This document shows positions 42,594-54,880 of a stretch of DNA of 64,000 nucleotides, piece by piece (positions within the stretch are counted from its first letter, which is position 1; the number at the start of each line of letters is the position of its first letter). Under the pieces are notes generated by a model. It was not told the DNA's origin, did not search any database, and worked only from the letters and a program-made list of their open reading frames with translations. Location: contig JAHQRK010000002.1 of assembly GCA_019828595.1 (NCBI GenBank), positions 1,302,001-1,366,000 on the forward strand. The letters run 5' to 3'. Origin of the DNA: Aphanomyces cochlioides. Its lineage: Eukaryota; Oomycota; Saprolegniomycetes; Saprolegniales; Verrucalvaceae. The position numbers were made by a program, and so were the translations under genes.

Positions 42594-43015
42594 GGACCGG
42601 AGGAGTATTGTGTAAAACGATGCAGCACGTCATCACAGAATTCATCTTTGCCGAGCTCCAAATCCTGCTTGGATTGCGTATTATTGCAAACCGGCTGGAT
42701 CAGTATTGGGCATAGTGCCTTCAACGACAGCGTCGACTTCTTTGTATTCGAGGAAGGAAAGGAGTCGGGTGTACCACTCACTGAACGACTTGCCTTTGAA
42801 CACGTGGACAAAATTTTTAAATTCCATGGTTCAAGTTCAATGAATGTGATTGGATGAAACTAATTAATTAAAATTAGTTGTAACCGCGAGATTTGATAAC
42901 TGGAAGAAGCTTGCGATGCAACAATTCGTGGAGTTTGTTCTCAAACTTCTCCTCGGCAAAGTTCACTGCGGACTCAAGAGTGTGCTTGATAGTCAAAAGA
43001 ATGCCTTCGGTTTCT

Positions 43016-43578
43016 TCAACGATGTGTTGAAATTCGGGATCCGAAAAGAATTGATTCATTGTCATTTGATTCAAATACATCGTCCGAATTCACAAGAGGT
43101 CTGCTTGAGGGACGATTTGCCATTACAGATTCGACATGATAATAGTATGGGCATATGTTGAGAATTGCTGCACGTAAGTCAAAGTCCTCGTTCACGCCTT
43201 GCCCAGTGTTTGAAAGCCAATCGATGTCTTTGCGGTACTTCGACTCTATGTCGGCTATCATTTCTAATATATTCTTTGCCTACTTGACGAACTGGTGTGT
43301 GAGGAATTTATTGAGCTGTAGCCATTTACCTTGCGGTGGAAGATCCCGGCGCTTTCCATCTCTCCCATGATTGAGTTTGCCATGGCACCTTTTGTCAGGC
43401 CACAATCGGGATCTCCACCCTTAAATCTGACGTAATTGTCGCCTCGTGTCAGCCAGTCAAGAAGAATGTCGATCGAGCACTTCCCACCATCCACTCCATC
43501 GGTGGTCCAAAGGATGCGGGACTTTTTTTGGTCTTGACTTGCGTGAGCGTCAGCACTCGCTTTTCGTTTCGGCGGCAT
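43016..43578 (-). pseudogene. Transposon-associated protein of fungal/oomycete type, two exons
   Basis: Exon A runs from ATG 43578 to 43330 and exon B from 43279 to 43016, with a 50-bp GT-AG intron (43280-43329). The joined frame has a Lys-rich start (MPPKRKAS), W-x-DG-DGGKCSIDILLDWLTRGDNYVRFKGG, TKGAMANSIMGEMESAGIFHRKAKNILEMIADIE, DWLSNTGQGV and CPYYYHVESVMANRPSSRPL. I recall this pattern from repetitive proteins in fungi and oomycetes, of unknown function and usually tied to DNA transposons. A further piece in another frame (43080-42874) suggests a frameshift near 43050. The start at 43578 is preferred over 43668 for its basic N-terminus. Confidence 0.5.
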
Positions 43579-43689
43579 GCTTGCTTTCGAACCACTCGAC
43601 CTGGCACCTCCACAACCTGCCCACCTGGAAGAATTTTTTGACTGGTCAGGTGGACCTGTCCAGGTCATTTATTAACCAATCAGCATCGA

Positions 43690-45684
43690 TTATGAACCTG
43701 GACACCTGACCTGCCTGCCATTTTGACACCCACTAATGTAGCAGATCCGTCGTCCAGGAACTTTGATCGCGCCAGCAGCTGTCTGTAGTCGTAGGTTAAG
43801 CTCAACATAAGACTTGGTTTCAAACGGCATGTCGTTGCAAGCTGTTCCGTGAATCGGCTCAGCCAGATCGATTACCTGCACGCTTGGTCGTTCCTTCAGG
43901 AGTGCGTTGACCATTTTCCTTGGAATAATGTTTTGATCCGCTCCTGTGTCATGACAGTAAGGTACTTCGAGCGCGTCTTCCAATGTGATCCAGCGCTCTT
44001 CTTCTTGGCAGTCCTGCATTGCAACGGCTCTTGCCTTTCGCCGAGCACGCCGCGCCGCCGGACCGTTCTACTTCTTGTTCTTCTTGAACCGTTTGATGGC
44101 GTTCTTGCCCTTCCGGAACCCGCGATTCTGAGTGTTGGGACTGGCTTCCTTGCAGTCGGCTGCCTTGTGTCCCGGTTGTCGACACACAAAACACACACGT
44201 TGTCCTTGCTGGTCGTAGCCAGGCGCACCACTTTTCTTTTCTTGTTTCATTTCACGCGCAGGACTTGAGCCTCGGCTCATCGCTTGGTTCTGTTGGGTGT
44301 TCTCCAATACGCGTCTGTATTCTTCGGCGCGCTGCTTCTGTTCTTGGTTGAAACGGAACAGATCGTCTGCTTTGACCTTCGCTCGTTCGCTTCCTTCGCC
44401 AACAAAACCGCGTTCCGTACCCCAACCACGCATCGTGGGTTTCTCAAAATGGACCTTTACTGGAGAGTTCTTGCGTCGTTTGACGTCACCGTTCGTCCAT
44501 CCCATCGGAGGACTTCGCTTCTTCTTTTCCATCTGCTCTTGTTGCTGGATGAGTCGATCGGATGCTTCGATTCGTTCCATATGCAACTTGAGGAGTTTTG
44601 CAAACGCTGTCATCGAATCGTTCGGCTCCTTCTTGATTTCAAATCGCACCAGATTCGACAAACCAGGCGGGTCGATGCGATAGACGACAGCTTTGAAAAA
44701 CATCTTGAGGCTTCCTTTCACTTTCAGGTCCTCTTGCAAAGCATATTTGTCGATAACATCGTTCACCTGTTTCATGAACTGGCCCAGGCGACTGGCCACC
44801 GAGCCTTGAGCCGGCATGCGCAGTCCCTTGCAGTAATTGTCTAGATCAGCTTCGGTAAACCCAAATGAATGTGTCGGTGTGTTGAGGATCTCGTCAATTT
44901 TTCTCTTGAGGCCTTCTTCATCGACCTCTTCGAACCACACGCATTCACACATAGCACGCAGTAGATCAGGATCACATGACTGCAGGTATCCCATCTTTCG
45001 GTCGAGTGCACGCGCTCCATGGTGTTTGGCGAGCTCGTCAAGCTGTCGTTCATACTCCAGTCGCGCTCTTTTCCACTCTACAAGGAATTCACGGTCGAAA
45101 TCTGTGATTCGCGGGTGCTTGATGTTGGAGACAATGACCGCGGTGCTCTTCCTTTCCTCTCGGATTTGTCTTGCCATCCGATTTGCAGCCGCTTTGTCTT
45201 ACCGCTTTTTCATTGCTTTGATTTTCTGTCTTTTTCTCTCTTTGCGGATTGCCTTGTCTCGTTCTTGTTCATCCTCACTGAGTTGACTGTCTGTTGACAC
45301 GTCTGAGCCTTCAGGGGGTTCATAGCCTGGCGCACGGTGTTTCGCTTCCCTACGTTCGCGTCGAATCCGATTCCTTTCTCGCTCTTCTAGTACTTTCCTT
45401 GTCTTCTCGTCGACTTCTCGCTCTGGGCTGTCTTCTTCGATGTACACGTTGCCAAGCCTGTCTCGCACATACCGCTGTCCATCTTCCCAGAAGACTTCCT
45501 CATCCAGACCGTCATCGCCTTTCGGCGAGCCAGTCCCGGATGTGTTCATCTCAGGTAAAATTTCCAACTGTGGCTCTCCTTCAACGGGCCTTGCATCTGG
45601 CGTATCCGTATCCGGAGGGTTGGTACTTGGGGGCCCTGTATCCGGATGGTCGTCATGCACAGATTCTTCGTCTGAGCGATCCAT
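43690..45684 (-). pseudogene. Ty3/gypsy gag-protease fragment (gypsy-3) with in-frame stops
   Basis: Three pieces lie in one unbroken reading frame separated by single stop codons. The first is an acidic-to-basic N-terminal part (45684-45202) ending KKR then TAA (45201-45199). The second is gag (ATG 45177 to 44071), with a CCHC knuckle CFVCRQPGHKAADC and Lys-rich end, then TAG (44070-44068). The third is protease, with the core VPYCHDTGADQNIIP and ...KVPGRRICYIS, where gypsy similarity ends (about 43730). Pol is absent. It belongs to a different copy and family from the plus-strand gypsy-2, since both contain the same stretch of protease. Confidence 0.8.
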
Positions 45685-45709
45685 ATCCGGAAAGCGTTGT
45701 GTTCACGTA

Positions 45710-47897
45710 CCATAAATGATTTGTAAGTTGGGACTTCTGAGAAATCCGGTGGAGCGCTACACTCTATAATTTCATATTTGGAAATTTAACTAAATTATTT
45801 AATTTGACAAGTAACAAGAATATACGATTCAAGATCACTGGCAATTCGTCAACGGGGAATTCATCCTAACAGTGGACCAAAATTGAGAGATATATTGTAC
45901 TGGGGGTATTTTCAAAGAACCGAAATCCGGTCGTCAGAAAAGTGGTCAATACCACTTGATGGACATCAAACTTGCCATCAATCAATCATTGTCAAGTTGC
46001 TTCACATTCTGCAGTTGTCTCGAGTTCACTTTGAAATTTCATGTGCTCTAGACAGTGTAGTATTTTTAGAGTGCAAATTATATTTGGAATTTAAGTGTGT
46101 GGTCTATTTTGGATTTCTTGGCAACGAACATTCTGCGTCAAAAGGCCCGCGATCCTAGTAGTCATGAGACCGCCTCAGCCTCGCTCATGATATTGCTAGG
46201 CCGGATACCGGCGTGCGAATGTGCCAAGGATCCATACCATTTGCAAACATTCTGAACAACAGTTCAAACAAGATTGACAATGCATGACTTGACATTACGT
46301 TATGAACTAGCTATCCACACTCCAATCGGCATTGTTGTTTCCGTGTCAAACTATTGCTTCGCACGTATTTTCTCGGAAAGCTGCATCTGATGCATCATGA
46401 CCCAGGATTCTGCATTTTTGAAAGCCGTTGATAATTGTCTGGCTTGGCAAATTGTCCCAAACTTCATTCACCCACTCGACGAGATCAAACTTTGATGGAC
46501 ACTCAAGTTGACGTTGGCCTTGACCAAGGTATTTGATGGATTCGGCTAAGTGACCGAGCCACTTCTGTCGTAGGCCACTCTTGAACGGTTGCATCCAAGC
46601 AACGTCCGCTGGCTGGCACTTCCAAGTAAAGGTAGGCGGTATTTTTCCAAGAATGACTGAAAGCTCAGCCGCGCATTGAACAACCTCGCTGGTGAAATGT
46701 GCACTGAAGTCATCCCAAATGAGCAGCACATTGGGTAACGTCTTACCTTTTCGATATCCAAAATGGTATTGTAGGAAAGCAACTGACATCAAGCTGTTCC
46801 ACCATGCGCTGGGGTTCCCGTAGATTTGGCTTGGGTGTCGTTCGTGCAATTCTTCAATTTCAGCCCAAATTTTGGTGCCAAAGCCATGTCGTTGTTCATT
46901 GTTCTCGCGAACAACAGTTTCAAGTTTGGAAGCCGTTGTTTTGAGCAAAAGGAACAATGGATACTTTGTGCCTTTCGAGTCGGCCAAGAGCATTGCTGTC
47001 ATTCTGTCTTTTTCATGCCCAGTGCTCTTGATCCATATGTGATTTGCCCCCTTTGCGTGGATAGTTTTCTCAGGTACAATTTCGTAGTTCACGGCTGTTT
47101 GATCGGCATTGTAGATTTCAACGATATTCTTTTCCAATATGAGATTCATGATTTCGTTCGAAAAGCGTTCCAAGGCAGCTTCACCGTCGTCTTCGCTATT
47201 CAATCCAGACCTTCCCTTCATTCGCATTGACAGTCGCCAACGGTCCATGAAACTGTTTACCCAGCGCGTACTGGCCTTGAACTGGTGAGTAGAAAGACCA
47301 CTTGCAGCTGCGATTTCAAGGGCTTTAGCAGCGACAAACATTCGACTGACTGGTATGCCTTCTTGACGGAGGTTCAGCACCCAAGTAGCAATTTTCTCCT
47401 CTTGCTCTTTGTTTAATGTCGTTGCCGAAAACATTGCTCGGTTTGTCTTCATGTACTTCGTTGCAGGATCTGTGCCCTTCTTCTCGATATTGTCTCGGTC
47501 TTTCTGCCAGCGAGCAATTCTTTTCCATTGCAACTTCCTTGAGGCGCCAATGAGCTGTCCAAAGAAAGTTTCTATTGCGTTGTTAATTGAATGTTCTCTT
47601 GCATAATTGATAATTGCAAGTCTTTTTTCGTAGGTATAGTACGAGCACTGATGTTTTGGTGGTTTTCGTTGAGTCTTCTTTATTGACGGTCGTCCCTTTG
47701 CCGCTCTGTGTGGCACGTCGTGGTTGACTGGCGCCATGAATTCAAATTATCCACGCCAAGTTTGAAATAGACCTCTCAATGTCTTATATACCAATTTTAC
47801 AAGTTAATAGTGCGCAAGGGGAATCTTCAATAACTATATCCAAATATTATTAAATGATAGAGTTTTCGAGAAGTCCCAACTTACAAGTCATTTATGG
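45710..47897 (-). mobile_element. Intact pogo-type transposon (Pogo-2)
   Basis: TIRs CCATAAATGA(T/C)TTGTAAGT and onward are 29 bp with one mismatch; TA flanks at 45708-45709 and 47898-47899. The 2188-bp element encodes one uninterrupted transposase. It sits just upstream of the gypsy-3 gag. Confidence 0.9.
46346..47737 (-). CDS. Pogo/CENP-B-like DDE transposase
   Basis: 463 aa, single exon, ATG 47737. The N-terminal region is basic with a helix-turn-helix (YEKRLAIINYAREHSI ... KLQWKRIARWQ), followed by a CENP-B-type segment (KIATWVLNLRQEGIPVSRMFVAAKALEIA, FKASTRWVNSFMDRWRLS). The DDE_1 core has catalytic aspartates in IYNADQTAVNYE (about residue 220), LLIWDDFSAHF (about 355) and KCQPADVAWMQPFK (about 390). 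No intron, unlike Pogo-1, and only distant similarity to it. All catalytic positions are present. Confidence 0.9.
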   Translation of the reverse strand: MAPVNHDVPHRAAKGRPSIKKTQRKPPKHQCSYYTYEKRLAIINYAREHSINNAIETFFGQLIGASRKLQWKRIARWQKDRDNIEKKGTDPATKYMKTNRAMFSATTLNKEQEEKIATWVLNLRQEGIPVSRMFVAAKALEIAAASGLSTHQFKASTRWVNSFMDRWRLSMRMKGRSGLNSEDDGEAALERFSNEIMNLILEKNIVEIYNADQTAVNYEIVPEKTIHAKGANHIWIKSTGHEKDRMTAMLLADSKGTKYPLFLLLKTTASKLETVVRENNEQRHGFGTKIWAEIEELHERHPSQIYGNPSAWWNSLMSVAFLQYHFGYRKGKTLPNVLLIWDDFSAHFTSEVVQCAAELSVILGKIPPTFTWKCQPADVAWMQPFKSGLRQKWLGHLAESIKYLGQGQRQLECPSKFDLVEWVNEVWDNLPSQTIINGFQKCRILGHDASDAAFRENTCEAIV

Positions 47898-47899
47898 TA

Positions 47900-48275
47900 C
47901 ACACAACTAAAGTTAACTTTGTAGTATGTCCGCGAAGCCACCGCCGCAAAAACAACCAAATTGGGGAGTGCCGCCTCCCGTGAGCACGCAATTGATTGAC
48001 TTGGGCAGGCAGTAGGCCGCAGATAATGAACTAACTACTTGAATCCAATCTTCACTTGAACGTCTTTTCCTTCTATCTTGAGCACGTCGGTTCAACGGTG
48101 ACCCTTCATCTTGAAACCGGCGACTCTTCATTTTGAAACTCCTTCGTCGCTTCAACTGCGGTTCACGATTGGCAGCACCGGCTGTCACGAGGACGAGCCT
48201 ATGATGCGGCTGGACATGGCTTAACCACGTCACAGCACACATCAACGACCAATCACAGCATACACCTTCAACGGT
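47900..48275. other. Junction region, possible gypsy-3 LTR remnant
   Basis: TGTAGTATG at 47920 would be the CATACTACA end of a minus-strand LTR next to gypsy-3, with the rest of the LTR lost into the gypsy-2 junction. The GC-rich stretch has no gene. Gypsy-2 protease sequence begins at about 48260. Confidence 0.3.
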
Positions 48276-51200
48276 ATGCCTGTAACTATCCACGATGGAG
48301 TAAAAATTGACCTCAGCCTCCCAACCGAATCTGGCCCTGTCGTCATGAAGAATCTCCGATGCTGGGTTCAAGATGACCATCTTCCACCTGACTGCCCCGA
48401 CCTGCTTGTCTCGAAGTCAATTATGAAGCAAATGGGATTCGATCAAAATTCTCTCATTCTGAATGCCCAAAGCATCCGACCGGTCTGGGATTTCGAGCCC
48501 CATTACGACCCGACAACTGGCTTCCGCACTGTGGGCTCACTCCGAGTCCAAGTAGATGACGATCTAGTACATGACGGCGACGACATGTGCTTGCCGGAAC
48601 CAGAGCCACTGGAAGAACAAAAGGTGCACGTCCGCATCATATTGGATGAGAAGCTCCACCTAGCCCGATCATGTGGCATGGATCCGATTGCCCACCGCAA
48701 GTTACAGACCCTCTTGGAAAAATATGAGGACGTATTCCGCATCGTAATCGGCAGGGATCCCCCTGTAAAAGTGCCTCCCATGGTGGTGAAACTAAAACCG
48801 GACGCAGTCCCAGTCAAGTGCAGTGTCCGTCGCTACTCTTTGGACCATCGAGAGTTCATGAAATCGCACATGGATGAACTTTGTCGCGCGGGACTCATGT
48901 ACCGCAACGACTCGAGTTCATGGGCCTCACCTCCGTACATCGTTGCGAAACCCGGAACGAACAAGTATCGGATGACAGTAGACGTCCGATCGGTGAATGC
49001 ACGGACTGAACCGGTCCAGTGGCCCATGCCCGTGATTGAGGTCATCATGGAAAATCTGGTCGGCTCTACTTGCTTTGTGGCCTTAGATTTCTTCAAGGGA
49101 TACTGGCAATTTCCCTTGGATCCGCGATGCCGTGATATATTTTCAATTATGACGGACGAAGGATGCTACACCTCGACACGGATCCCAACTGGTGGCTCGG
49201 GATCAGTTGCGTATTGCCAAGCTACCGTGACCAAGATGTTCGAGTCCCTGCTGTACAAGTGTCTTCTAATTTGGATTGATGATCTGCTGGTCTATGCCAA
49301 GACTCAAATGGACTTGATGGATCGATTCGAACAAGTTCTGCTGATTTGCGCGGACACGGGGTTGAAACTAAACCCAGAGAAATGCGATTTCTTCGCTACA
49401 GAGCTCAAATGGTGTGGAAAACTCGTTTCTGGTACCGGCGTCCGGCATGACCCCCAACGTATCGCTGCACTTCAATCTATGCCACTACCCAAGACTGGCG
49501 CTGACTTGATGCAATTTCTATGCGCGGTCAACTGGATGCGTTCACATATCCCCCGGTACAACGAAGTAGTGGAACCTCTCATGGCCGCCCTCCAACGCGT
49601 CTACGCTCAGTCTGGCTTCAAGACAAAGAAGAAGTTGGACAAGTTCGTACTCCCACCAGATTTCTTTTCCGAAGCTGAAATCGCCAACTACACTCACATC
49701 AAAGACAGATTGACCACGTCGGCCAAGTTAGCGCATCACGATCATACTAGAATGGTCTGTGTTTTCCCCGACGCAAGTTTGAATTTCTGGGGCGCAATAA
49801 TCACTCAAGTCCCGATTGATCAACTTGACTCCCCAATCGACTCACAAGCTCATGAGCCTTTGGCCTTTCTGAGTGGTGCCTTTCGTGGATCGCAAATGGC
49901 TTCGTCAATCATTGAGAAGGAGGCTTTCGCAATCGTTGAAACCTGCAAGCGGATGGATTTTCTCCTCCTCGGGCCAAATGGATTCAAGCTATACACCGAC
50001 CACCGGAACTTAACCTTCCTTTACGACCCCCCACTCCAGTAGCCGCAATATTGCCCGGTACACGGCTGAAAAGGTCCAACGATGGGCCTTGTTATGATGG
50101 GATTCCAGTATACGATTCAGCATATTGACGGAGAAGACAACGTGTGGGCTGACCTTCTGTCCCGGTGGGGCGCACTTTCCCCGCCTACGTCAATCCAAGC
50201 CCTTCGTGTTATCCCATCCATTCCGAGCTCTCTTCTGGACGCAGATTTTATATGGCCATCCTTTGCCGAAATCATCAAGCTACAGGATCATGCCATCGCA
50301 ACCAACACGAACGTTAACCTCCTTGGTGACCCTCAACCTGATTTATCCACACCTGACCGGCCATACCGCACGTCTGACGGGCGTATTTGGATCCCGACTG
50401 TGGAGTCTGACGATCAAGTGAATATGTCAAACATCAAGATTCGCATAATGGTCCTGGGGCACTGCGGAACTGCTGGGCACAGAGGATTTGAAATGACGCT
50501 GAAAACCATATCGGACAGATACGCTTGGATGGATCTAGAAGCCGACGCTAAGCTGTTCTGCGACCAATGCTTCCATTGCCAAAAATCTGCCTCCGGAAAA
50601 ATGGTCCCAGTGCCACTTGGATCGCAGATCCATGCATCACGTCCAAACGAAGTCCTACACTTCGATTTTCTGTATATGGGTCCCTCTGATACCGGAGATC
50701 ACTACGTATGCATCCTCAAAGACGACCATTCAATGTGTCTGCAAGGTACCAACCATATCTCAGCTGATTCCGACGCTGCTTGCTCTGCGCTGCATTCGTG
50801 GTTCCACTGGTTTGGCATGGTTACAACATGGATATCTGACCAAGGTTCTCACTTCAAGTACCGTTGCATTGCCGAAATGCAACGAGTCTATGGGGCACAT
50901 CATCACTTTACGCTCCCCGGCTGTCCATGGGCCAATGGTACAATTGAAATCGTGAACAAGCAGTTTCTCAAACTTGTATGCTGTCTACTAGCCGAATGGA
51001 AGCTGCCTCACACGTCGTGGCCCAAAGTCACATCCATTGCTATCAAAATCTTGAACCATTCACCCAGTCGCCTTCTCAAAGGCATGGCCCCCATCACTGT
51101 CTTTTGCAATCTCCAACCCTGTATACCCCTCAATGGTATTTGCCACCCTGATACTTTTGAGCCAGTGTCACCCTCCGCTTTTCAAGAATTTTTGGAGCGC

Positions 51201-51903
51201 CGATATGATGGTTTGGAAGCGTTGCAACAATCACTCTATGACATGCATCGAGATCTCGCAGACCACAGACAAAATTCGACTGCAAAAACGGTCTGTGAAG
51301 GGAAAGACTCAATTTCAACAATTCTCAATTGGCGATTTTGTTTTGGTTCTCAAGAAGTCGACCAATATCCCCAAGACACTCTATCACTGGGATGGCCCCT
51401 GGGTTATCACTCGCACAATCTCGCCTTGGACTTATGAAGTTCAAAATTTTGAAACAAAAAATACCCACGTCGTCCACGCTTGCCGCATTCGGCCTTACAC
51501 CAACGGCTCGTTGGAGCTGTCTCAAGAGCTGTTAGACTCAATCAAGTTCTGCTCTGTTGGCAACGAAGTTGACAAAATTGTCGATGTCAGGTTCAACCAC
51601 TCTGCGAAAATCTTTGAGTACCAAGTGGGTTGGTTGGGCATGGAGGACGAGACAACATGGGAGCCTGCTCGGCATCTCTACGAGGATGTCTATCAAATCT
51701 TCAAGGACTTTGTTCTGACGAAAACCGCATCGCTTGCTAGTAATCCTCAAGACTTTGCCGTCTACAAGGCTCTGCAGCAAGAATTCCCTCTTGACAACAA
51801 TAGTCCAACCCCGATGAAAATGCCCAAACGACCAGCGAAAAAGCGTTTCCGCGCCTCGAAGGCAGTCATCGCCACTTGTCTTGGACATCTCAAGACGTGT
51901 TAG
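48260..51903 (+). pseudogene. Ty3/gypsy pol, 5'-truncated (gypsy-2)
   Basis: It starts inside the protease (SLPTESGPVVMKNLRCWV ... LLVSKSIMKQMGF), then RT (YRMTVDVRSVNA, FVALDFFKGYWQFPL, LLIWIDDLLVY), RNase H (VFPDASLNFWGA, HIDGEDNVWADLLSRWG), integrase (GHRGFEMT ... CDQCFHC, LHFDFLYMG, WISDQGSHF, NGTIEIVN) and a chromodomain (VDKIVDVRFNHSAKIFEYQVGWLGMEDETTWEPA). The RT active site is WIDD. Breaks are a pair of compensating frameshifts between 50040 and 50090 and a frameshift near 51250. Gag and the 5' LTR are absent. Confidence 0.9.
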
Positions 51904-51922
51904 ACATTTTTCAGGAGGGGTG

Positions 51923-52430
51923 TGTAGTGCTCACCGCACCAAGCACACTCACTCTCTCTTCCACCTCTCCTGAATTCCTCTTGCGTCCTGAATTCCTCTT
52001 GCGTGCGTTTTTCTTGCTATCTTCTATCTGCCTGTCCATCTCCATGTCTGTCCCCCCCTTTGCCAAAGCATTGCTGAACCTGCATCATCTCATCCCTCGC
52101 TGAACATTGAGTCCCATCTACCTCGTGGTACTGGCCCCTTTTGGTTTTTCTTCTAATCTTTAGTTCAGTCTGGGCATCGCCCATACACACATCCAATCGT
52201 TAACCTCTCTCAGTCTGTGTCTTGCATCGATTGCCCCTTTCTCGTGTTCCGTTTGAGCAAATCCTCTCACTGACGTTGCAAGACTAAACTTCAACTTCAA
52301 ACGATACTCCTCACTGACGTGCCAAGCACAAACAACAGAATAGAGATAGTCTACATAAGCCATTCAATTCAGTTTTCAATTTGCCACCTCAACGAAGGCC
52401 CCCCCTCTCTCTCTCTCTGACCGCACTACA
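51923..52430 (+). repeat. Gypsy-2 3' LTR
   Basis: A purine tract TCAGGAGGGG (51911-51920) precedes TGTAGTGC at 51923; the reverse complement GCACTACA ends at 52430, giving an 8-bp terminal inverted repeat with TG/CA ends, typical of an LTR. It contains a (CT)n run at 52405-52418. No second copy is in the window to confirm the boundaries. Confidence 0.6.
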
Positions 52431-54880
52431 GCCGATAAACATTCTGTACTCTGAAACTTGTTTGAAAGCCCCCCCCTTAACCTGTTTGAAACCGCCCCGG
52501 GTCCAGTAACCCACTAACAGCGAAGTTGACCACCCAGGTGCTGACTGAAGTTTAATGAGTACTGTCTAGTGGGGTCCCACCTGGACATTTTACCTGACTG
52601 CCAAAGGGCTTCTCTACCTAACTGGCAACTTGTGCTCTAACTGTTAATATTGTCTTGACTGCCCGCTGAACAACATCTATCGATCACAGGTGCGCACACT
52701 AAAGGTTGGCGCCTCCTCAGGGGACTGTTCCGTCCATCAAATGGCTATTTCTAGCCCGATAAAATGCCTCCACCTCACCTCTTGCAGCTCACATACAATC
52801 TCAGCTCGACTAGCTAACTCCATAGCATGCTACCACCAATAGACTACGCATTGAGGGGAAAGATAAGTTCAAGATTGTTTTCACGTTATGAATAGATACA
52901 TTCTATTGGTGAATAATCTATACTTTGTGGAATTTGATTGGCTAATTTTAATTCTGCAACTTGTTATCCAATGAGAGTACCCGACCAGACCTTGAAATTT
53001 TGTCAAACGACATAAAAGGTTGCATCTTCACGTATGCATACACTTGACGGCCATGGAAATGTAGCAAGGAAGAAGAAGCTCCTGAAAGCCCAATGTACTC
53101 TTTGTTGCATACGAGGGCCACTCTTGAGCGTTGAAGAGCAGTGCGTCGATTTTGCCATCCATTCATGTTCTGTATTTCACGGGATGCAAGAGTAGAAAGC
53201 TCAAGAAATGCATCAACTTCCACTCTGTAGTGCATGTGCGCCTTCTCAGTGCTCCAAAGAATGCAGTCAAGTTTGCAGGGTCTCTACGCGGCGTTTGATC
53301 TATTTGGTCTTGCCACAACGACATCACATCGTCGAGCATAGGCACCTGCATTTTAGGAAGACTCCTCTTTCATTTAACGCAAACTCCTATCTTTGGTAAG
53401 AATCACTGGTCGCTCCGAATACTTTTGGTGGTATGTTGGGTGTACGCAAACAATCGAGCGACGAATGCAATGAATTGAATAGACCAGACCATTCATCCAT
53501 GAAGAAAACGGTGATCGAGTCGGATGTATCGCGCATGATCTCCTCTCTCCAACGCCAGTCCCGAAAATGAATTCACGAGAGGAGAAAGACGACAAAGCTT
53601 GGCGTTGTCATGTCGAGAAGTCACGCTGGTCGCACAGATGGGTCTTGCGATTTGCGCAATTGAACAAGCTGTTGAGAGAACGCATAGGCCGACCAGCTCA
53701 ACAATTCGGCAATCGCATAGCATTCACAAAGAAAGCCATTCCACCTCTGCATGTGGCGATCGAAGGAACCAGTTCAAGGTTTGACGAAACAACATGGTGC
53801 GATAGAAAGTAGCAAGAGGAAATCCATGAAAACACACTTTGATTTCCTCAAAAATTGACCTAATTTAGTGTGAAAATACACTCAACTTCCGACATGACAG
53901 CAGCTCGATTCCAAGTACCGACAGAGCGTAGCGCCTGTTAAAACTTTCACTTGTGAGGCGATGGAAACGAGAGCGCCGTTGTAAGATGCCAAAGATGCCG
54001 AGAGTCTGCATATTTTGAGGATTTGCAAGCAAGTCGTACTAAATTATGATTTCATGATGGGATGAACTTGTGAAATTCCTCGAGTAGTCAAACGAACCAC
54101 ACAACATGCACCGTGTGGTCCCTCCTCAGTGGAAAGACGACACGAATCAGGCAACAGAAGCGTGTGTGTGATCCACCACGGCATCGAGGAAAGCATGCGC
54201 ATTCTCCACGGGCTTGATATCAACGAGCCTTGAAAGAGGACACATTCCAAGCCGACTCGCGCCGCTTCCACGACGAGCTCGACTCGAAAACGTGTCGCTG
54301 TCCAACGCTGGAAACAACTTTGTCAAACGAGGATGCATCGTTGAAGAGGACGAAGAGGAGGATGCGTTTGTAAGTTTTGTAATGACGCGAAACCTCGTGG
54401 GATGGCGGATTGTATGATTTCCCTCTCGTCGGTGAGATGCCGCGAGGGTTCAATTCGAAGGTGACAAGGCCGGAGAGGGAGGATATCCTGAGTGGGGAGT
54501 TCTCGCGCTGGGCAGCTCCTTGCCAGGACAAGCGGCGCTGAGAAAGGCATGAGGAGACCGTTGTAATGATATCCATGTCGCGCCATGTGGCAGGGCTTCA
54601 AGTTTCTTGTGGTCGTTTCTTGCTGGATTTATCATGGCGACAGCAAGGATGCAATGGGGAAATGCTGCTTCATGCCGCGCTTCAGGAGGCTGCGCCGTCG
54701 GCACGGCAAGCAGCTTGAGAGAGATCATATCGTCCATGCAATATGGGCGCGCTTGCGCCCATCAACGCTTCAAACGGCCCTCTCTCCATCCATCTTTGTG
54801 AATTGCTCACGGCCATAAGATCAGATCGTGACGAGCCAGCCGGGGAAAGAAACTTTTAATCTCTCATTCTGCGATTTGCC
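52431..54880. other. No recognisable gene
   Basis: Possible weak signals are two overlapping minus-strand frames at 52948-53235 and 53163-53351 (the latter from ATG 53351, MQVPMLDDVMSLWQDQIDQTP), and a minus-strand frame around 53410-53545. None has a motif I recognise and they would need splicing or frame changes. The stretch before 54881 becomes GC-rich, as in the gene block that follows, and should hold the promoter of the first BT1 gene. Confidence 0.4.

Noticed and set aside
43690..51903. One gypsy element with its gag-protease half inverted
   Set aside because: Both the minus fragment and the plus fragment contain the same part of protease (ACNDMPFETKSYVELN... and GMPVTIHDGVKIDLS...), with different sequence, so they come from two elements.
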